From Leguminivora glycinivorella (Eukaryota > Arthropoda > Insecta > Lepidoptera > Tortricidae), in contig NC_062973.1 of assembly GCF_023078275.1 (NCBI RefSeq), positions 5,982,926-6,046,925 of the forward strand: a stretch of 64,000 nucleotides of DNA, in the 5' to 3' direction. Each line of letters starts with the position of its first letter. Position 1 is the stretch's first letter. The notes under the pieces are model-generated. The model worked only from the letters and a program-made list of their open reading frames with translations. It had not been told where the DNA came from and made no database searches. Shown here in pieces: positions 10,618 through 20,276 of the stretch. The position numbers were made by a program, and so were the translations under genes.

Positions 10618-11440
10618 GAAGTCGCGCCATATTATGTCTATAAGTTGATGTTGGGAACGGAAAATATTGCCAAAACAAGGAGCGGGAAATATTCTGTGGC
10701 ACAGCGCGGCGGCAGGTAATGACCGGTCGAAATACGTAAAGCCCTGTAGGCCTAGCACGTGACTACCGCGAGAGTATGTCGCCGCGAGATAGATCACATG
10801 TCTTTTTCTAACTGTATCAATGACATAAGGACAGATAGTCTATCTCGCGGCGACATACTCTCACGGCAATCCTGTGCTAACCCTGCAGAGTTGGTAATTA
10901 AACCGTGCTGAATTAAATATTACCACTATAAGTTGTGGCCGAAAAAAAAATACGGCACGAAATAGTCAAAAGGCCGAGTTCGTAAGTAAATAGCGGTAAA
11001 TGAAATATTACTGCTACAAGTTGACATCGGGAACGGGAAATATTGCCAAAATAAAATGCGTGCAATATCCTGTGGCTCAACACTGAGACTCGGACTGTAA
11101 GAGGCCGGAGTTGGTAAATAAAATATTACCGCTACAAATTGACATAAGGATCGGGAAATATTGCCAAAATAAAATGCGGGCAATATTCCGTGGCTCCACA
11201 CTAAGACCCGAACTGTAAAAGGCCGGAGTTGGTAAGTAAACAGCGGTAAATAAAATATTACCGCTACAAGTTGACATAAGGATCGAGAAATATTGCCAAA
11301 ATAAAATGCGGGCAATATTCCGTGGCCCAACACTAACGCCCAAACTAGAAAAGGCCGGAGTTGGTAAGTAAACAGCGGTAAGTGAAATATTACCGCTACA
11401 AGTTGTGGTCGGTCGGGGAATAGTTTTGGGTTCCGAACTA
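10618..11440. repeat. Tandem array, ~132-bp unit, split by a MITE
   Basis: Units start with GGCCGGAGTTGGTAAGTAAA at about 10972 (variant), 11103, 11221 and 11353, giving spacings of 131, 118 and 132 bp. Each has 'ATATTACCGCTACAAGTTGAC', 'CGGGAAATATTGCCAAAAT' and 'GGCAATATTCCGTGGC'. A diverged unit part at 10618-10743 is separated by the MITE at 10744-10888. The minus strand is open across several units (10926-11456), but the translation only mirrors the array and is not counted as a gene. Confidence 0.85.
10744..10888. mobile_element. Palindromic MITE, family N, copy 1
   Basis: The ends are inverted: CTAGCACGTGACTACCGCG and its partner ending GTGCTAACCCTGCAG. Inside, GAGTATGTCGCCGCGAGATAG is mirrored by CTATCTCGCGGCGACATACTC. 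A related copy lies at 60333-60480. It sits within the 132-bp array and carries no gene. Confidence 0.75.
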
Positions 11441-11652
11441 TGGAACAATTATTCATATTATGTGCGGGGTCGGGAAAATGATCGGGTTTGATTTTATTAC
11501 TACATAAAGTAGGTATTTTGTGAAGTTAGATTAGTGTCAGGCTTTCTTCTTAAACGTTAAACCTTAGACCTTACAGCAATAAATATTTAATCAGCTCCTT
11601 GAAGTGTAAGTTCTGCAAAAGCGATCACTGCCGCTCATGTTGCGTGTTATGT

Positions 11653-12265
11653 GTCTTCAACCAGTGTGTCCTGCCCACCATAACATACGGTGCCGAGACA
11701 TTGACGCTCACTAAAAAGGCTGTGCATAAGATACTGGTAGCACAGAGAGCGATGGAGCGCTCCATGCTCGGCATTAAGCTTCAAGATCGAGTGAGGAATG
11801 TCGAGATCCGACGCCGCACCAAGGTGCGGGACGTGGGTGACGTCATTTCCAAACTCAAATGGAATTGGGCGGGGCATGTTGCCAGGCAGAGTGATGGCAG
11901 GTGGATCAAAATGTAGACCGAATGGTGGCCGCTATCGGATGTAAGAAGCGCCTGGCATCCGTTGGCTCGTTGGGTGGACGGCATTCGAAAAACTGCGGGG
12001 CACTTCTGGATGAGATTAGCCCAGGCCCCGTAGCCGAATGGCATTTCTCCGACGCCAAACGAAAGCGATACGCCGCTGGCTCTGTCGCGCCAATACGCAA
12101 GCGCGATAGAGATAGATATCTACTAGCGCTTCGTTTCGTGAGCGTTTCGTGAGCGATTGTGCCATTCGGCTAGCCACCCTGGACCGGGATAAGTGGCGTA
12201 CACGAAGGGAGGCCTGTGCTCAGCAGTGGGCGATTAATGGCTGAAATAATGATGATGATTATGAT
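11653..12265 (+). mobile_element. RTE-type retrotransposon 3' end, broken
   Basis: The translation VFNQCVLPTITYGAETLTLT..QRAMERSMLGIKLQDRVRN, then EIRRRTKV and LKWNWAGHVARQSDGRW is the C-terminal part of an RTE-clade reverse transcriptase protein, downstream of the polymerase core. A stop follows K-M at 11915. Continuing in another frame, WWPLSDV..RWVDGIRKTAGHFW then, after the inserted MITE at 12024-12180, DRDKWRTRREACAQQWAING. The 3' end has the usual GATGATGATTATGATG repeat. It is 5'-truncated and dead. Confidence 0.85.
12024..12180 (+). mobile_element. 157-bp MITE, family M, copy 1
   Basis: It starts GGCCCCGTAGCCGAATGGCA and ends TGCCATTCGGCTAGCCACCC, giving inverted ends around GTAGCCGAATGGC. 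It interrupts the RTE frame between codons for A-Q and D-R-D, so the empty site can be read. An essentially identical 157-bp copy lies reversed at 26706-26862. No convincing target duplication is seen (at most GG). Confidence 0.85.
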
Positions 12266-12861
12266 GTGTCCCTTGCTACTGGAAACAAAAAATGCCGTAA
12301 ACTTTGTAATGGTAAAACACTGCTATTTATTTAGTAATTTAGCGGGAAATGGAATGAAAATCTCGCAGTGTCTTATTTACTAGAAACACTCAAATACTTG
12401 TTATATATATATATATATATATTTTTAATTAAAAACTCTTTATTTACATGAACATATTTACATAATTATATAAGAAACTAAGACTAAACTTAAAAGCTAG
12501 CTAATGTCTTGTTATATTATATTAATACATTTCCTAAAAAAATATTCGAAGAAAGGTTCACATCTCCCTATACGTAAGAATATACGGAAAAAAATAGGTC
12601 ATTAAGAATTCATATTCGCCGAATGCAAATCAAGATGTGAGAGATTTAACATCAAATAACCATTTCAATTTCCTTTATTGCATTATAATTTATAAATGAC
12701 TTTTCATTCGCACTGATGATGCGTTATTGCGGGGCTACAGTTCATTTGTGAGCTTCCATCAGAAAAGGGTAATTTTGCGTCATTTGCAGTAAGGACCTAC
12801 TTCCAGAGTTTCTGTTGATGTTTGAAATGAAAACCTTCATTTGACAATTGGTTCAGCGGTT
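12266..12861. other. AT-rich unassigned sequence with (AT)n
   Basis: An AT microsatellite occupies about 12402-12422. No gene supported. Confidence 0.5.
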
Positions 12862-13080
12862 TAAGCATCATCATTCGCTTGCTCTTATCCCAATTACTTG
12901 GGGTCGGCGCAGCATATCTTTCTCTTCCATACGTCTCTATCGGACGTCATCTCATCATTCACTTGCGCATTCGTTTTATATCATCCCGATACGCGATACC
13001 TACCCGATACGCAAACGAGACTACACTTCGACTTGTATTGTAGCTTACACGATGTACCTAGATGTCAAGACACAGTTGAG
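12862..13080 (+). repeat. Dispersed repeat, probable LINE 3' UTR fragment
   Basis: The text 'CTTATCCCAATTACTTGGGG..GGCGCAGCATATCTTTCTCTTCC' is a phrase common in lepidopteran retroelement 3' regions, and 'CATCATCATTCGC' precedes it. The frames here are not proteins. Confidence 0.5.
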
Positions 13081-13450
13081 GACCCAAACTAATACGTTTG
13101 GTAATTTACGAGTAATGTATTGCTAAATAATTAGGTAAAAACGAAAAAGACTTATTAAAAAAGAGACAGGTTACATAATTGGACTTAAGACGATAGGGAC
13201 ATATAGCGAGCGAGACGAATAAAGAATGCGTGACGAACACAGAATGACACGGATATAAGAAATGAGCGAAAAACGAATGGGACGAATTACGCTGATACCC
13301 AATCAAACCTGTTTTATTTACATATAATATTCAGACAATGTTAACACAAGTACCTACGGCGTAAAGGAACAAACAGTCAACTTGTAAAAGCGAAACAATG
13401 TAGTTTCCTACTTCTTACCTCAGGGGACTATTAAATAACGTAAAATAAGA
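13081..13450. other. Unassigned intergenic sequence
   Basis: No gene, RNA or repeat boundary could be supported. Confidence 0.4.
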
Positions 13451-13452
13451 TA

Positions 13453-14792
13453 GGGGAACGCGGGGTTGAACGTGCCGCGGGTAGGTTGTGCCGATGGCAA
13501 TATCTCCGAGAGTAAAAGAGATAGATACATTTTGTTGCTTCGTCCTGAAATGTTTTACCGCCGCGCACAGTCGGCGGCCATCTTAGTTGCGTCAGCGCCG
13601 CGCTCTGAGTAGCTCGCTGCCACAAGCTGTTTCGATGTCACGTAAGTAAATATTTTTGTGTTTTTACTTTTTGGTCTATTTTTTACATTTTGCGAGTTAT
13701 TATTTCAAACGCTTATTTAGAGTGTTAATGATTTATTTAAGCAGCTTGAGTTTTGTGTATAATAACGATGTGCTCAACGTGTTTCTAAAAATCTGATGAT
13801 ACTTAATTGTATTGCCAAAGGGGCTCAAAGTGCCGATAACCCGGGGCTCATTGTGCCGCGGCACGACGAACCCCGTTTACGGCACAACTAACCCCGTGTA
13901 GTTCTGATCATTATCTATATTGTTGTCAGGATGAGAGTTTACAAAAAGAAGACTAACAGGGGTACCACTTCCCGGGAATTACTTCAAAAAGCCGCTGAAG
14001 CAGTTATAAAAGACGGCAGAAAATTAAAGACAGTAGCCCGTGAGCTGGAAATATGTCATACCACTTTACAAAGATATGTAAAGAAATTACAGCTTGGGGA
14101 AACACCTGCAGTGGGGTACACCCGTAAGTTGGTGTTTAATGCTGAAGAGGAGGCCGAATTAGCTTCATATGACTTATACTTGCCCAAATTGCTTTTCAGA
14201 CTACTCTGACTCTGACTGATTAATGGTAAAAAAAATGTTTATTTGTTGATTTTCACTTAAAACTGAATTGTTTGTGATAAATATTTATCTAAAAACAAGA
14301 AAAATGCTTGTTTTGTTAAAGTAGATATAAAAGTAGATACATAGTATTAAGTTTTATGTTTTATTATTGAGTCAAATAGATATGTAACTGATTGATCTCA
14401 TTATAAAGTACAAAAGTCAAACATAAGATGCTAATTTAAGCTATAAGACAGTTACCATGTTGATGATTAAATTGTATTTCCGAGTTATTGTTTTGTTTTG
14501 TTCCTTTGCACACGGATTTATCGGTTTTTACATACTTTAAGGAGAAGCGGCACAACTTGCCCGACTACCGGCACAAGTCGCCCCACGATGGGGTAAATTG
14601 TGCTCCTCTGACTTTTCGTATAAAATTGGCCATAAAATAATTTGTATGAAATTTACCTAAAAATAGCATATGGGTACAAAAACTACATAAAATTTTACAT
14701 GATCTACGTTACATAGTATAAGTATATCTTTCAGTTTAAATCGAAATATGTCTCGTTTTCTTAAAATCGGCACGTTGAACCCCGCTCTCCCC
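13453..14792 (+). mobile_element. Pogo-like DNA transposon, internally deleted
   Basis: It is 1,340 bp between TA dinucleotides at 13451-13452 and 14793-14794. The left end is GGGGAACGCGGGGTTGAACG and the right end, reversed, is GGGGAGAGCGGGGTTCAACG. The terminal phrase 'GGGGTTxxxxGTGCCG' recurs several times inside in both orientations (13820-13905, 14540-14600). It holds the transposase fragment at 13931-14209. The size and frame indicate a non-autonomous deletion derivative. Confidence 0.85.
13931..14209 (+). pseudogene. Truncated transposase with psq-type helix-turn-helix
   Basis: The first ~75 residues look like the DNA-binding N-terminus of a pogo/Tigger-group transposase: basic start MRVYKKKTNRGTT, then a psq HTH (ELLQKAAEAVI..LKTVARELEICHTTLQRYVKKL, residues about 16-54), then FNAEEEAELASY. 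After Tyr-77 the frame runs out within 15 residues (stop at 14207-14209). In the next frame, 14178-14219 reads TCPNCFSDYSDSD and stop, which looks like a zinc-knuckle and acidic C-terminus. I infer an internal deletion that removed the DDE catalytic domain. It lies inside the TIR element 13453-14792. Confidence 0.75.
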
Positions 14793-15283
14793 TACCAATT
14801 TGGTTTCTTAAGTAGTGAGAACAAGGTTCCAATTTTGTTTCATCATTGCGCTCGTAGTAGGGGGAGGGAGTCGAAGGACTAAGGGCCAAGCAATATATCT
14901 ATGGGGCCAACCCTGACTAGCGTCTCACAAGCGTCGGCCTTCACGAGTCAACCTTAGGTCCAATCTTGACGGTCAGAGAACTCGCATGCGAGTTTCATTC
15001 AATTGCTGTATTTGATTGTTGTGCTGATTGTATGTAAACGAAGGCCGTCTAAATGAGCCTTTATGGCTGCTGCTCGACGCAGCGTTAGCGCAACGACGCA
15101 GCGGCGCAGCGACGCTATTGTCTATAGCGCTGACTAAACGTCGACACGCTTAAAAGACGCTAGAGACAACACACCTCTTAATGAAATGACAATGTAGATG
15201 TAGGTCATTGGACTCGTTGGTCATACTTTTCAGGCTGCAATTATTGACTGAAACTGAAATCGCAAAATGACGTTTTTCTTTAG
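14793..15283. other. Intergenic sequence with MITE remnants
   Basis: About 14950-15062 resembles the MITE at 47595-47736: AGAACTCGCATGCGAGTTT, a 'TATTTGATTG' middle and GGCCGTCTAAATGAGCC at the end. Next, 15065-15170 holds a GC-rich 'GCGCAACGACGCAGCGGCGCAGC' stretch like part of 58282-58526. No gene. Confidence 0.5.
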
Positions 15284-15352
15284 ATAGATGCGCGCCCTGC
15301 CCTCACACAACTGCTTACTCTCCGCCCCTTTACAGCGGATGAGGTATACCGT

Positions 15353-16195
15353 TTGGTAACTTCTCACATTCCACCGAAGGCCTCTAAAGATGTATACGGT
15401 ATTAATATGTTATTACTAAGACTAGCGCCTATTCCCTTATCTTTCGTTATGGCAGAACTCTTTACGCGCTGTATAGATGAAGGAACTTACCCAGAATCAC
15501 TAAAAGTTAGCAAAGTAGCCCCTATCTTCAAAGGCAAGGGCAATAGAGGGGATATAGACGCATATAGGCCCGTCTCGATCATACCAGCGATAGCTAAAGT
15601 CTTTGAAAATGGGCTAAGTACTCGTCTCACTAGCTTTTTAATCGCCACTGATAGTCTGTCAGACCGGCAATACGCGTACCGCGCGGGCCGATCCACAACT
15701 TCCCTGACCCGCGACCTGGTTCGGCGCATTATGGCCGCAAGAGAGCATCAGATGCACGTGGCCGTCTTGTGCTGCGACCTCTCGAAGGCATTTGATGTCG
15801 CCGACCACGCCGTACTCGAGGGCAAGCTCAGCCATTATGGCATCCAGGGCACAGCATTATCTCTATTTAAGAGCTTGCTGCAAAATAGATCGCAAGTCGT
15901 TGTCGGTGATGGAGGGAAGGCGAGGTCAGATCCATCGGGGGCCCAGATGGGCGTCGCGCAGGGATCGTCTGTATCAAACCTCCTCTTCTCACTCCTTCTG
16001 AACGACCTGCCAGACGCTATAAAAACTGCTGAAGTCCTGATGTATGCAGACGATGTAGCAGCTATTGTAACGGCCCCAACAATGGATGGCGCTCGTCATG
16101 CATTGAATGAGACAGCAGCGCAGCTAGCTCAGTGGTTCAAAATAAACGGCCTAGCGTTAAACCTAAAAAGACCCATTTCGTCCATTTCAACCTAG
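15353..16195 (+). pseudogene. Reverse transcriptase domain of the LINE, frame 1
   Basis: Palm and fingers of the retrotransposon reverse transcriptase: PIFKGKGNRGDIDAYRPVSI, AFDVADHAVL and YADD are visible. It is intact up to the frameshift near 16160, where the reading turns to RPISSIST and stops. It codes on from 15284 without an ATG, so no genuine start survives. Confidence 0.85.
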
Positions 16196-16869
16196 CGGGC
16201 CGGAGTTTGTCACCACTACTTGTTCAAATCAACGGAACATTATTGGAACAAACCACCGCCTCAACCTTTCTTGGGTTTGAAATCGACTCGGGTTTGAAAT
16301 GGGATCGACACGTCGACAAGCTGTGCGGTAAAATAGCTAGTGCCTGCTTTGCTCTAAGCCGGGTTGCCAAGACAGTGGCTCCAGAGGTAGCCCGTACATG
16401 CTACTTTGCCACCGTTCACTCGCTGATACAATATGGTGCTGAACTCTGGGGTCGCTGTGCCGAGTGGGAAAGGGTATTTCGCCTGCAAAAACGCGCGATT
16501 AGAATTCTAGCTCGAGTACCAGCAGATACACCGGCTAAACCGCTATTTAAAGAGTTAGGTATACTGACGTTACCTGCTGTTATAATTATGCAAATAGCAG
16601 TTTACGTACGAGAGAATATTTCAATGTACAAGACAAATGGCATGGTACATGGGCGAAATACAAGAAATGCAGGGAAGCTCATTGTTATCGGCCGCAGGCT
16701 CGCCAAGTCCTCAAAACTGACCCACGTCATGGGTCCCACGGTCTTTAACCACCTACCAGATAGCATCACTGAAGCCCCAAGCATATCTAGCTTTAAGTAT
16801 CGCTTAAAAAAGTGGCTTATTGAGCGCCCGTTCTACAATTACAACGAGTTCATAACGAACAAAGGATAA
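16165..16869 (+). pseudogene. Reverse transcriptase C-terminal part, frame 2
   Basis: It continues the protein of 15353-16195 in the +1 frame (KKTHFVHFN onward, ending PFYNYNEFITNKG). The part up to the stop is uninterrupted, so the element seems to have only the one frameshift plus 5' truncation. Confidence 0.85.
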
Positions 16870-17107
16870 TGATTACTTTCTATTGAAAGTGCAGAATTCA
16901 ATGTTAATTTTTATTGTACCTAATTTAATATTTTTATTTTTATTTACTTCTTGTACTCATTTCTTGACTTAATTCTTATTTGATATGCTTACGATGTATA
17001 ATACGTAAGGACTATTATTATTATTAATGCTTTCTTTTTATTGTATCATTGACTGACATGTAAATTAGCTTTACCAATAAAATGATTATGATTATGATTA
17101 TGATTAG

Positions 17108-17541
17108 ACAATATACATATTAAGTATCATAAATTTATACATTTCATTGTGTTTTTAGACCGCTGCTTACATGGCGGGTCTTCTCTATGGGTAGCATCGC
17201 ATTTGACGGGCTGATCCTGATTAAATTGGTATACTATGTGACGTTTCTGAACGCTCGCAGGTAGGTACGTTAATGTACTGTTGACACAAATCCACGTTTG
17301 AGGCGCGATGCGTAAACATTAAACAGACAAATGTTGATGGAGACGATGTTTAGTCAAACTTATAAATGAAACGATTAAACTGGAGTTGTTTTAAAAATAA
17401 TGTCATTGTTTGACCGAATGAGAGACACAACATAAATTTAATCACGCGTAAGAAAATAATGAATAGTAACGAATCAAGCCCATCTTAAATATCAGTGATA
17501 ATCTACGCCTAAGAAATTTTAAGCTCTTTGAGTTTGCAATA
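17108..17541. other. Unassigned sequence upstream of Tusp
   Basis: No gene or repeat boundary supported. Confidence 0.4.
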
Positions 17542-17594
17542 GGTTGTAGGGTGGTCTATAGTTACCAAAAGTAACTATAGACCACCCTACAACC
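17542..17594. repeat. Perfect 24-bp hairpin
   Basis: Left arm GGTTGTAGGGTGGTCTATAG.. and right arm ..CTATAGACCACCCTACAACC pair without mismatch around a 5-base loop (CAAAA). It is probably a very short foldback MITE or a snap-back insertion. It lies about 630 bp upstream of the Tusp start codon. Confidence 0.85.
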
Positions 17595-17879
17595 ATACTG
17601 GATGATAGCAGGTAAGAAATCGTCCCAAAGCCATTCAAATGCATCCTACAAAGCTGATTTCTGACCAAAGAAGAAGCCAACATACCTATTAATAACTTAT
17701 CTCATACCGGGCGAATAAAAGAATCCAAGACACAACAATAATATATATACTTTCTTAGAAACCGACATGTTTTCAATTTGCGAAGAATGATTAGTAAACA
17801 ATTTCGCAATGTATCCATGCAAATACCTATATAAAATTGCTTCTATTATTCTCCGATTACTTAGCTCAGTTACTCGTTG

Positions 17880-18226
17880 TTATTGTTATTTGAACGTGGA
17901 AGCCGGGCACGTGTACGAGTCAGCGCCCTCTGCGCTTTCCACGGGTTTTCCCGCTTTCCCGCTTTGAAGCGCGCGCGACAGAGGGCGCCACGCGTCGCCA
18001 ATCAATACCTGCGCCTCGCGACGCCGAGCCTCGTCCATCGGCCACCCCAGTGCTCGCTGTCAACGTCGCCGCCGTCACGTCACCCAGATACAATCCGGCT
18101 TCATGATAAATCCTCACCAAAATAAACTAAAACGCACACTAAAATGAGCAAAATAAACTTAATTATATTACAAACACAAAACTGTTTGAACTCTTAGTGA
18201 TTGTTATTAAGTGTTAATTATAAATA
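17880..18226 (+). promoter_or_regulatory. Tusp: CpG-rich probable promoter and 5' UTR of Tusp
   Basis: The 17895-18090 stretch is far richer in GC and CpG than any flank (GAAGCGCGCGCGACAGAGGG, GCCTCGCGACGCCGAGCC) and contains a CCAAT motif at about 17997. Such islands mark promoters or first exons of conserved genes. An in-frame stop TAA at 18221-18223 shows the coding region does not extend upstream of ATG 18227. The transcription start is inferred, not seen. Confidence 0.5.
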
Positions 18227-18322
18227 ATGCATCTCCATTTCGAGAGGAACGTGAACGCTAAGTGTGACTGCACCATACTATCTTTATCATGGATGGGGAA
18301 GGTTCCTGACGAGCTGCCCGAG
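18227..18322 (+). CDS. Tusp: Tusp/TULP4 tubby-like protein, start exon
   Basis: It encodes 32 residues from ATG 18227: MHLHFERNVNAKCDCTILSL and then SWMGKVPDELPE, which matches the very conserved N-terminus of insect Tusp (vertebrate TULP4). The protein is a WD40-repeat, SOCS-box and tubby-domain protein, thought to act as an adaptor in a ubiquitin ligase or in trafficking. A stop lies in frame 3 bases upstream of ATA-ATG, which fixes this start. The donor GTGAGT at 18323 is in phase 0 and joins EEGWKLNR at 48029. The exon follows a CpG-rich stretch. A 23-bp piece covering the ATG is repeated at 20017-20039. Confidence 0.92.
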
Positions 18323-18640
18323 GTGAGTGTCTCGCGTTGGCTGTCGCGCACGCCGCCGTGGTAGAAAATTAGAAATAGCTCACGGTCAATGGTCAAGGCG
18401 AGTGGACTCGCGAATTTAAACACGACATAGACCAACTGCACGGGCCTCTGCATTTAAATTGCAATGCGGTAAGTTGCTAAATATGACGCATTCCATTTTT
18501 TTTTCTGACACAAAAGACGTGTTTTTTCTCGACATATAAAAGTTCCCGTATAATTTGAAGTAGAAAATATCTATACAATGCAAAGTATTATTTATATTTC
18601 TTAGATACCAAGAACATTTTCAGTATTTAAAGTTTGTTTT

Positions 18641-19232
18641 ATGGCCGCTGTACACATATGGCCAACGGTTCCACCAACCCTTTGTGAAACCCCTTGGCCA
18701 AGATAAGAGCCGCTGTTTACACATTGGCGAACCAATCACTTGGCATTGGCTCTTCATGAAAGATGGACGTGGAATGGAAAAGTCTAGGAAATTCTAGGTC
18801 ATAGACGTTGTCAGAAAAATTTGATTAAAAAATAATAACCCCGTAGTAAAATTAAATTATTTGAAATATTAACAATTTTTTGAATATTCTGATAAGAACA
18901 TTTACCTTTTTTAGGAAATACATTAAACATTTGCAAGGTTATTTTATTTCCTAAAATCTACACTATTATTGGCATAGATAAACTTATTATTTTCGTAAAT
19001 ATTTCACTACTGTCCTCTCTGACGGCTGACGACCAACTGAATGAAGCGCCAACGTGTAAACGCAGTTGGCCATTGGCGCCAAGATCCTTTGATGTGTGGA
19101 CAAAAAACCGACACCAATCGGTTGGCCGGCAAGCGCAAGCGCCAACTGCCAACTTACGGCCAAGTAGCCCTCTAATACACGCTTGGCCAAGGGGGTTGGT
19201 GAAACCGTTGGCCATATGTGTACAGGGGCCAT
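18641..19232. mobile_element. TIR element with ~60-bp ends
   Basis: The left end GTACACATATGGCCAACGG, continuing CACCAACCC and CCTTGGCCA, is mirrored at 19180-19232. The interior has several further GGCCAA/TTGGCC sites. The length is 592 bp with no gene. The target duplication is not clear. Confidence 0.75.
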
Positions 19233-19784
19233 TACATGTAGGTTCTGTCAGATGTTACATTGTTAATGTTAACATTAGTTATATCTTTGCTGCTGCCGTT
19301 GCTTATTAATATCCACACTAAACCAATTTTAATTCCTTTGCTTAATTCCTTTGTTCTCATTATAATAAGTCACAGCAGCAGTTAGGTATTGCAATTTCAG
19401 CAAAAAATAAATGGTTGCACAAATAATAATTAACTAGGTATAACTGAAAAATAACGTTACAATTATTAACACATTTTATCAAGGTGTGCAATAAAGAGTA
19501 TTTGTATTGTATTGTATTATGATGTCAGCGCAAGCTTCGAGCGTAAATGATAGTAAAACAAAAATCGTATGTAGCGCAATTTGCCCTACTGAGCACTCGC
19601 CTCCTGGTCGCTCGTATAAGGGATACGATATATCAACAGAATAAAAAAACCCAAACATCCGCGAGACAGGTTGAAATTAAATACAAGTATAACTTCTATA
19701 GTGCTTGTTAGATCACTATTAGAAGTGAAGTATTCTTGGAACTTTAAAGGTCCTCTTGGTTATTCAAATATGGCAACTAAAACT
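19233..19784. other. Tusp: Unassigned intron sequence
   Basis: AT-rich, with no supported feature. A (TTGTATTG) stretch near 19500 follows an AATAAA, which suggests a decayed retroelement tail. Confidence 0.35.
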
Positions 19785-19836
19785 GTCGGTATACGTACCG
19801 TACCTATCTAAGATATTATGTACAAAAAGGTACATA

Positions 19837-20017
19837 ATCCATACTAATATTATAAAAGGGAAAGTGTGTGTGTCGGTTTGTTTGTCCGTCTTTCACGCCA
19901 AAACGGAGCGACGAATTGTCGTGATTTTTTAAGTGGAGATAGTTGAAGGAATGAAGAGTGACATAGGCTAATTTTTGTCTCTTTCTAACTCGAGCGAAGC
20001 CGCGGGCAAAAGCTAGT
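19837..20017 (-). repeat. Dispersed short element, family A, copy 4
   Basis: It is the reverse complement of the family: starts ATCCATACTAATATTATAAA and ends GCCGCGGGCAAAAGCTAGT. It sits inside the palindromic MITE 19785-20276. Confidence 0.85.
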
Positions 20018-20039
20018 TATAAATAATGCATCTCCATTT
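20017..20039 (+). repeat. 23-bp copy of the Tusp start-codon region
   Basis: It is identical to 18218-18240, which covers the last 9 bases of the Tusp 5' UTR, the ATG and the next four codons (to the Phe codon). It lies exactly at the right end of the family A element. The match ends at both sides at once, so it is a short templated copy rather than a larger duplication. Confidence 0.8.
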
Positions 20040-20082
20040 GTATAAAAAAGTACACAAATATCTTAGATAGGTACCCCACGTA

Positions 20083-20263
20083 CAGTCAACTAATTGCTTA
20101 ACACTGCTTGCTAACTGCTTGTTAACTGCTTGTCATTTTGATATGGTTGTGGAGTGCCACAACCATATCAAAATGACAAGCAGTAAGAGATTTCTTACAA
20201 TCTGATTTATAATGTCACTACGGCATAGTTCTACAGTGGCCTAGGGTTCCAATTGGTTGACTG
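20083..20263. mobile_element. TA-flanked MITE, CAGTCAAC ends, copy 1
   Basis: Ends CAGTCAACTAATTG and CAATTGGTTGACTG lie between TA dinucleotides (20081-20082, 20264-20265), as in mariner/pogo-type elements. It contains a perfect hairpin at 20125-20184. A larger relative is at 32938-33387. Confidence 0.8.
20125..20184. repeat. Perfect 28-bp hairpin inside the MITE
   Basis: ACTGCTTGTCATTTTGATAT.. and its exact complement are separated by four bases (AGTG). The left arm start is also preceded by partial copies (CTGCTTGCTAACTGCTTGTTA). Confidence 0.9.
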
Positions 20264-20276
20264 TACGTATACCGAC

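Larger units (their letters stand above)
15284..17107 (+). mobile_element. CR1/Jockey-type LINE, 5'-truncated and frameshifted
   Basis: Reverse transcriptase in two frames. Frame 1 (about 15284-16195) has KVAPIFKGKGN, YRPVSIIPAIAKVFE, QYAYRAGRST, CCDLSKAFD, MGVAQGSSVSNLLF and the catalytic box YADDVA. Frame 2 (from about 16165 to stop at 16867-16869) continues the thumb and C-terminal region (KKTHFVHFNLAGR, FLGFEIDSGLKWDRH, YGAELWG, RVFRLQKRAIRI, FNHLPDSI). The shift is explained by loss of one A in the run at about 16158-16164. There is an in-frame stop at 15281 and no endonuclease domain. AATAAA lies at 17076 and the element ends in (ATGATT)n, a tail usual for such LINEs. Confidence 0.9.
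19785..20276. mobile_element. Palindromic MITE carrying two other insertions
   Basis: The outer arms GTCGGTATACGTAC (19785-19798) and GTACGTATACCGAC (20263-20276) pair perfectly. The next block TACCTATCTAAGATATT (19801-19817) pairs perfectly with AATATCTTAGATAGGTA (20057-20073). A family A element (19837-20017) sits in the middle and a TA-flanked MITE (20083-20263) sits in the right arm. Removing that MITE restores the right arm. Confidence 0.75.

Noticed and set aside
10926..11456. A 176-codon minus-strand open frame as a membrane protein gene
   Set aside because: It is only the translation of the 132-bp tandem array; there are no splice, start-context or family signals, and the frame overlaps another open frame in the same array.
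15487..15729. Minus-strand frame inside the LINE
   Set aside because: Shadow of the reverse transcriptase coding frame.
17877..18125. GC-rich open frames on both strands before Tusp
   Set aside because: The CpG-rich composition lowers stop frequency; no family likeness, and the position fits a promoter or 5' UTR.
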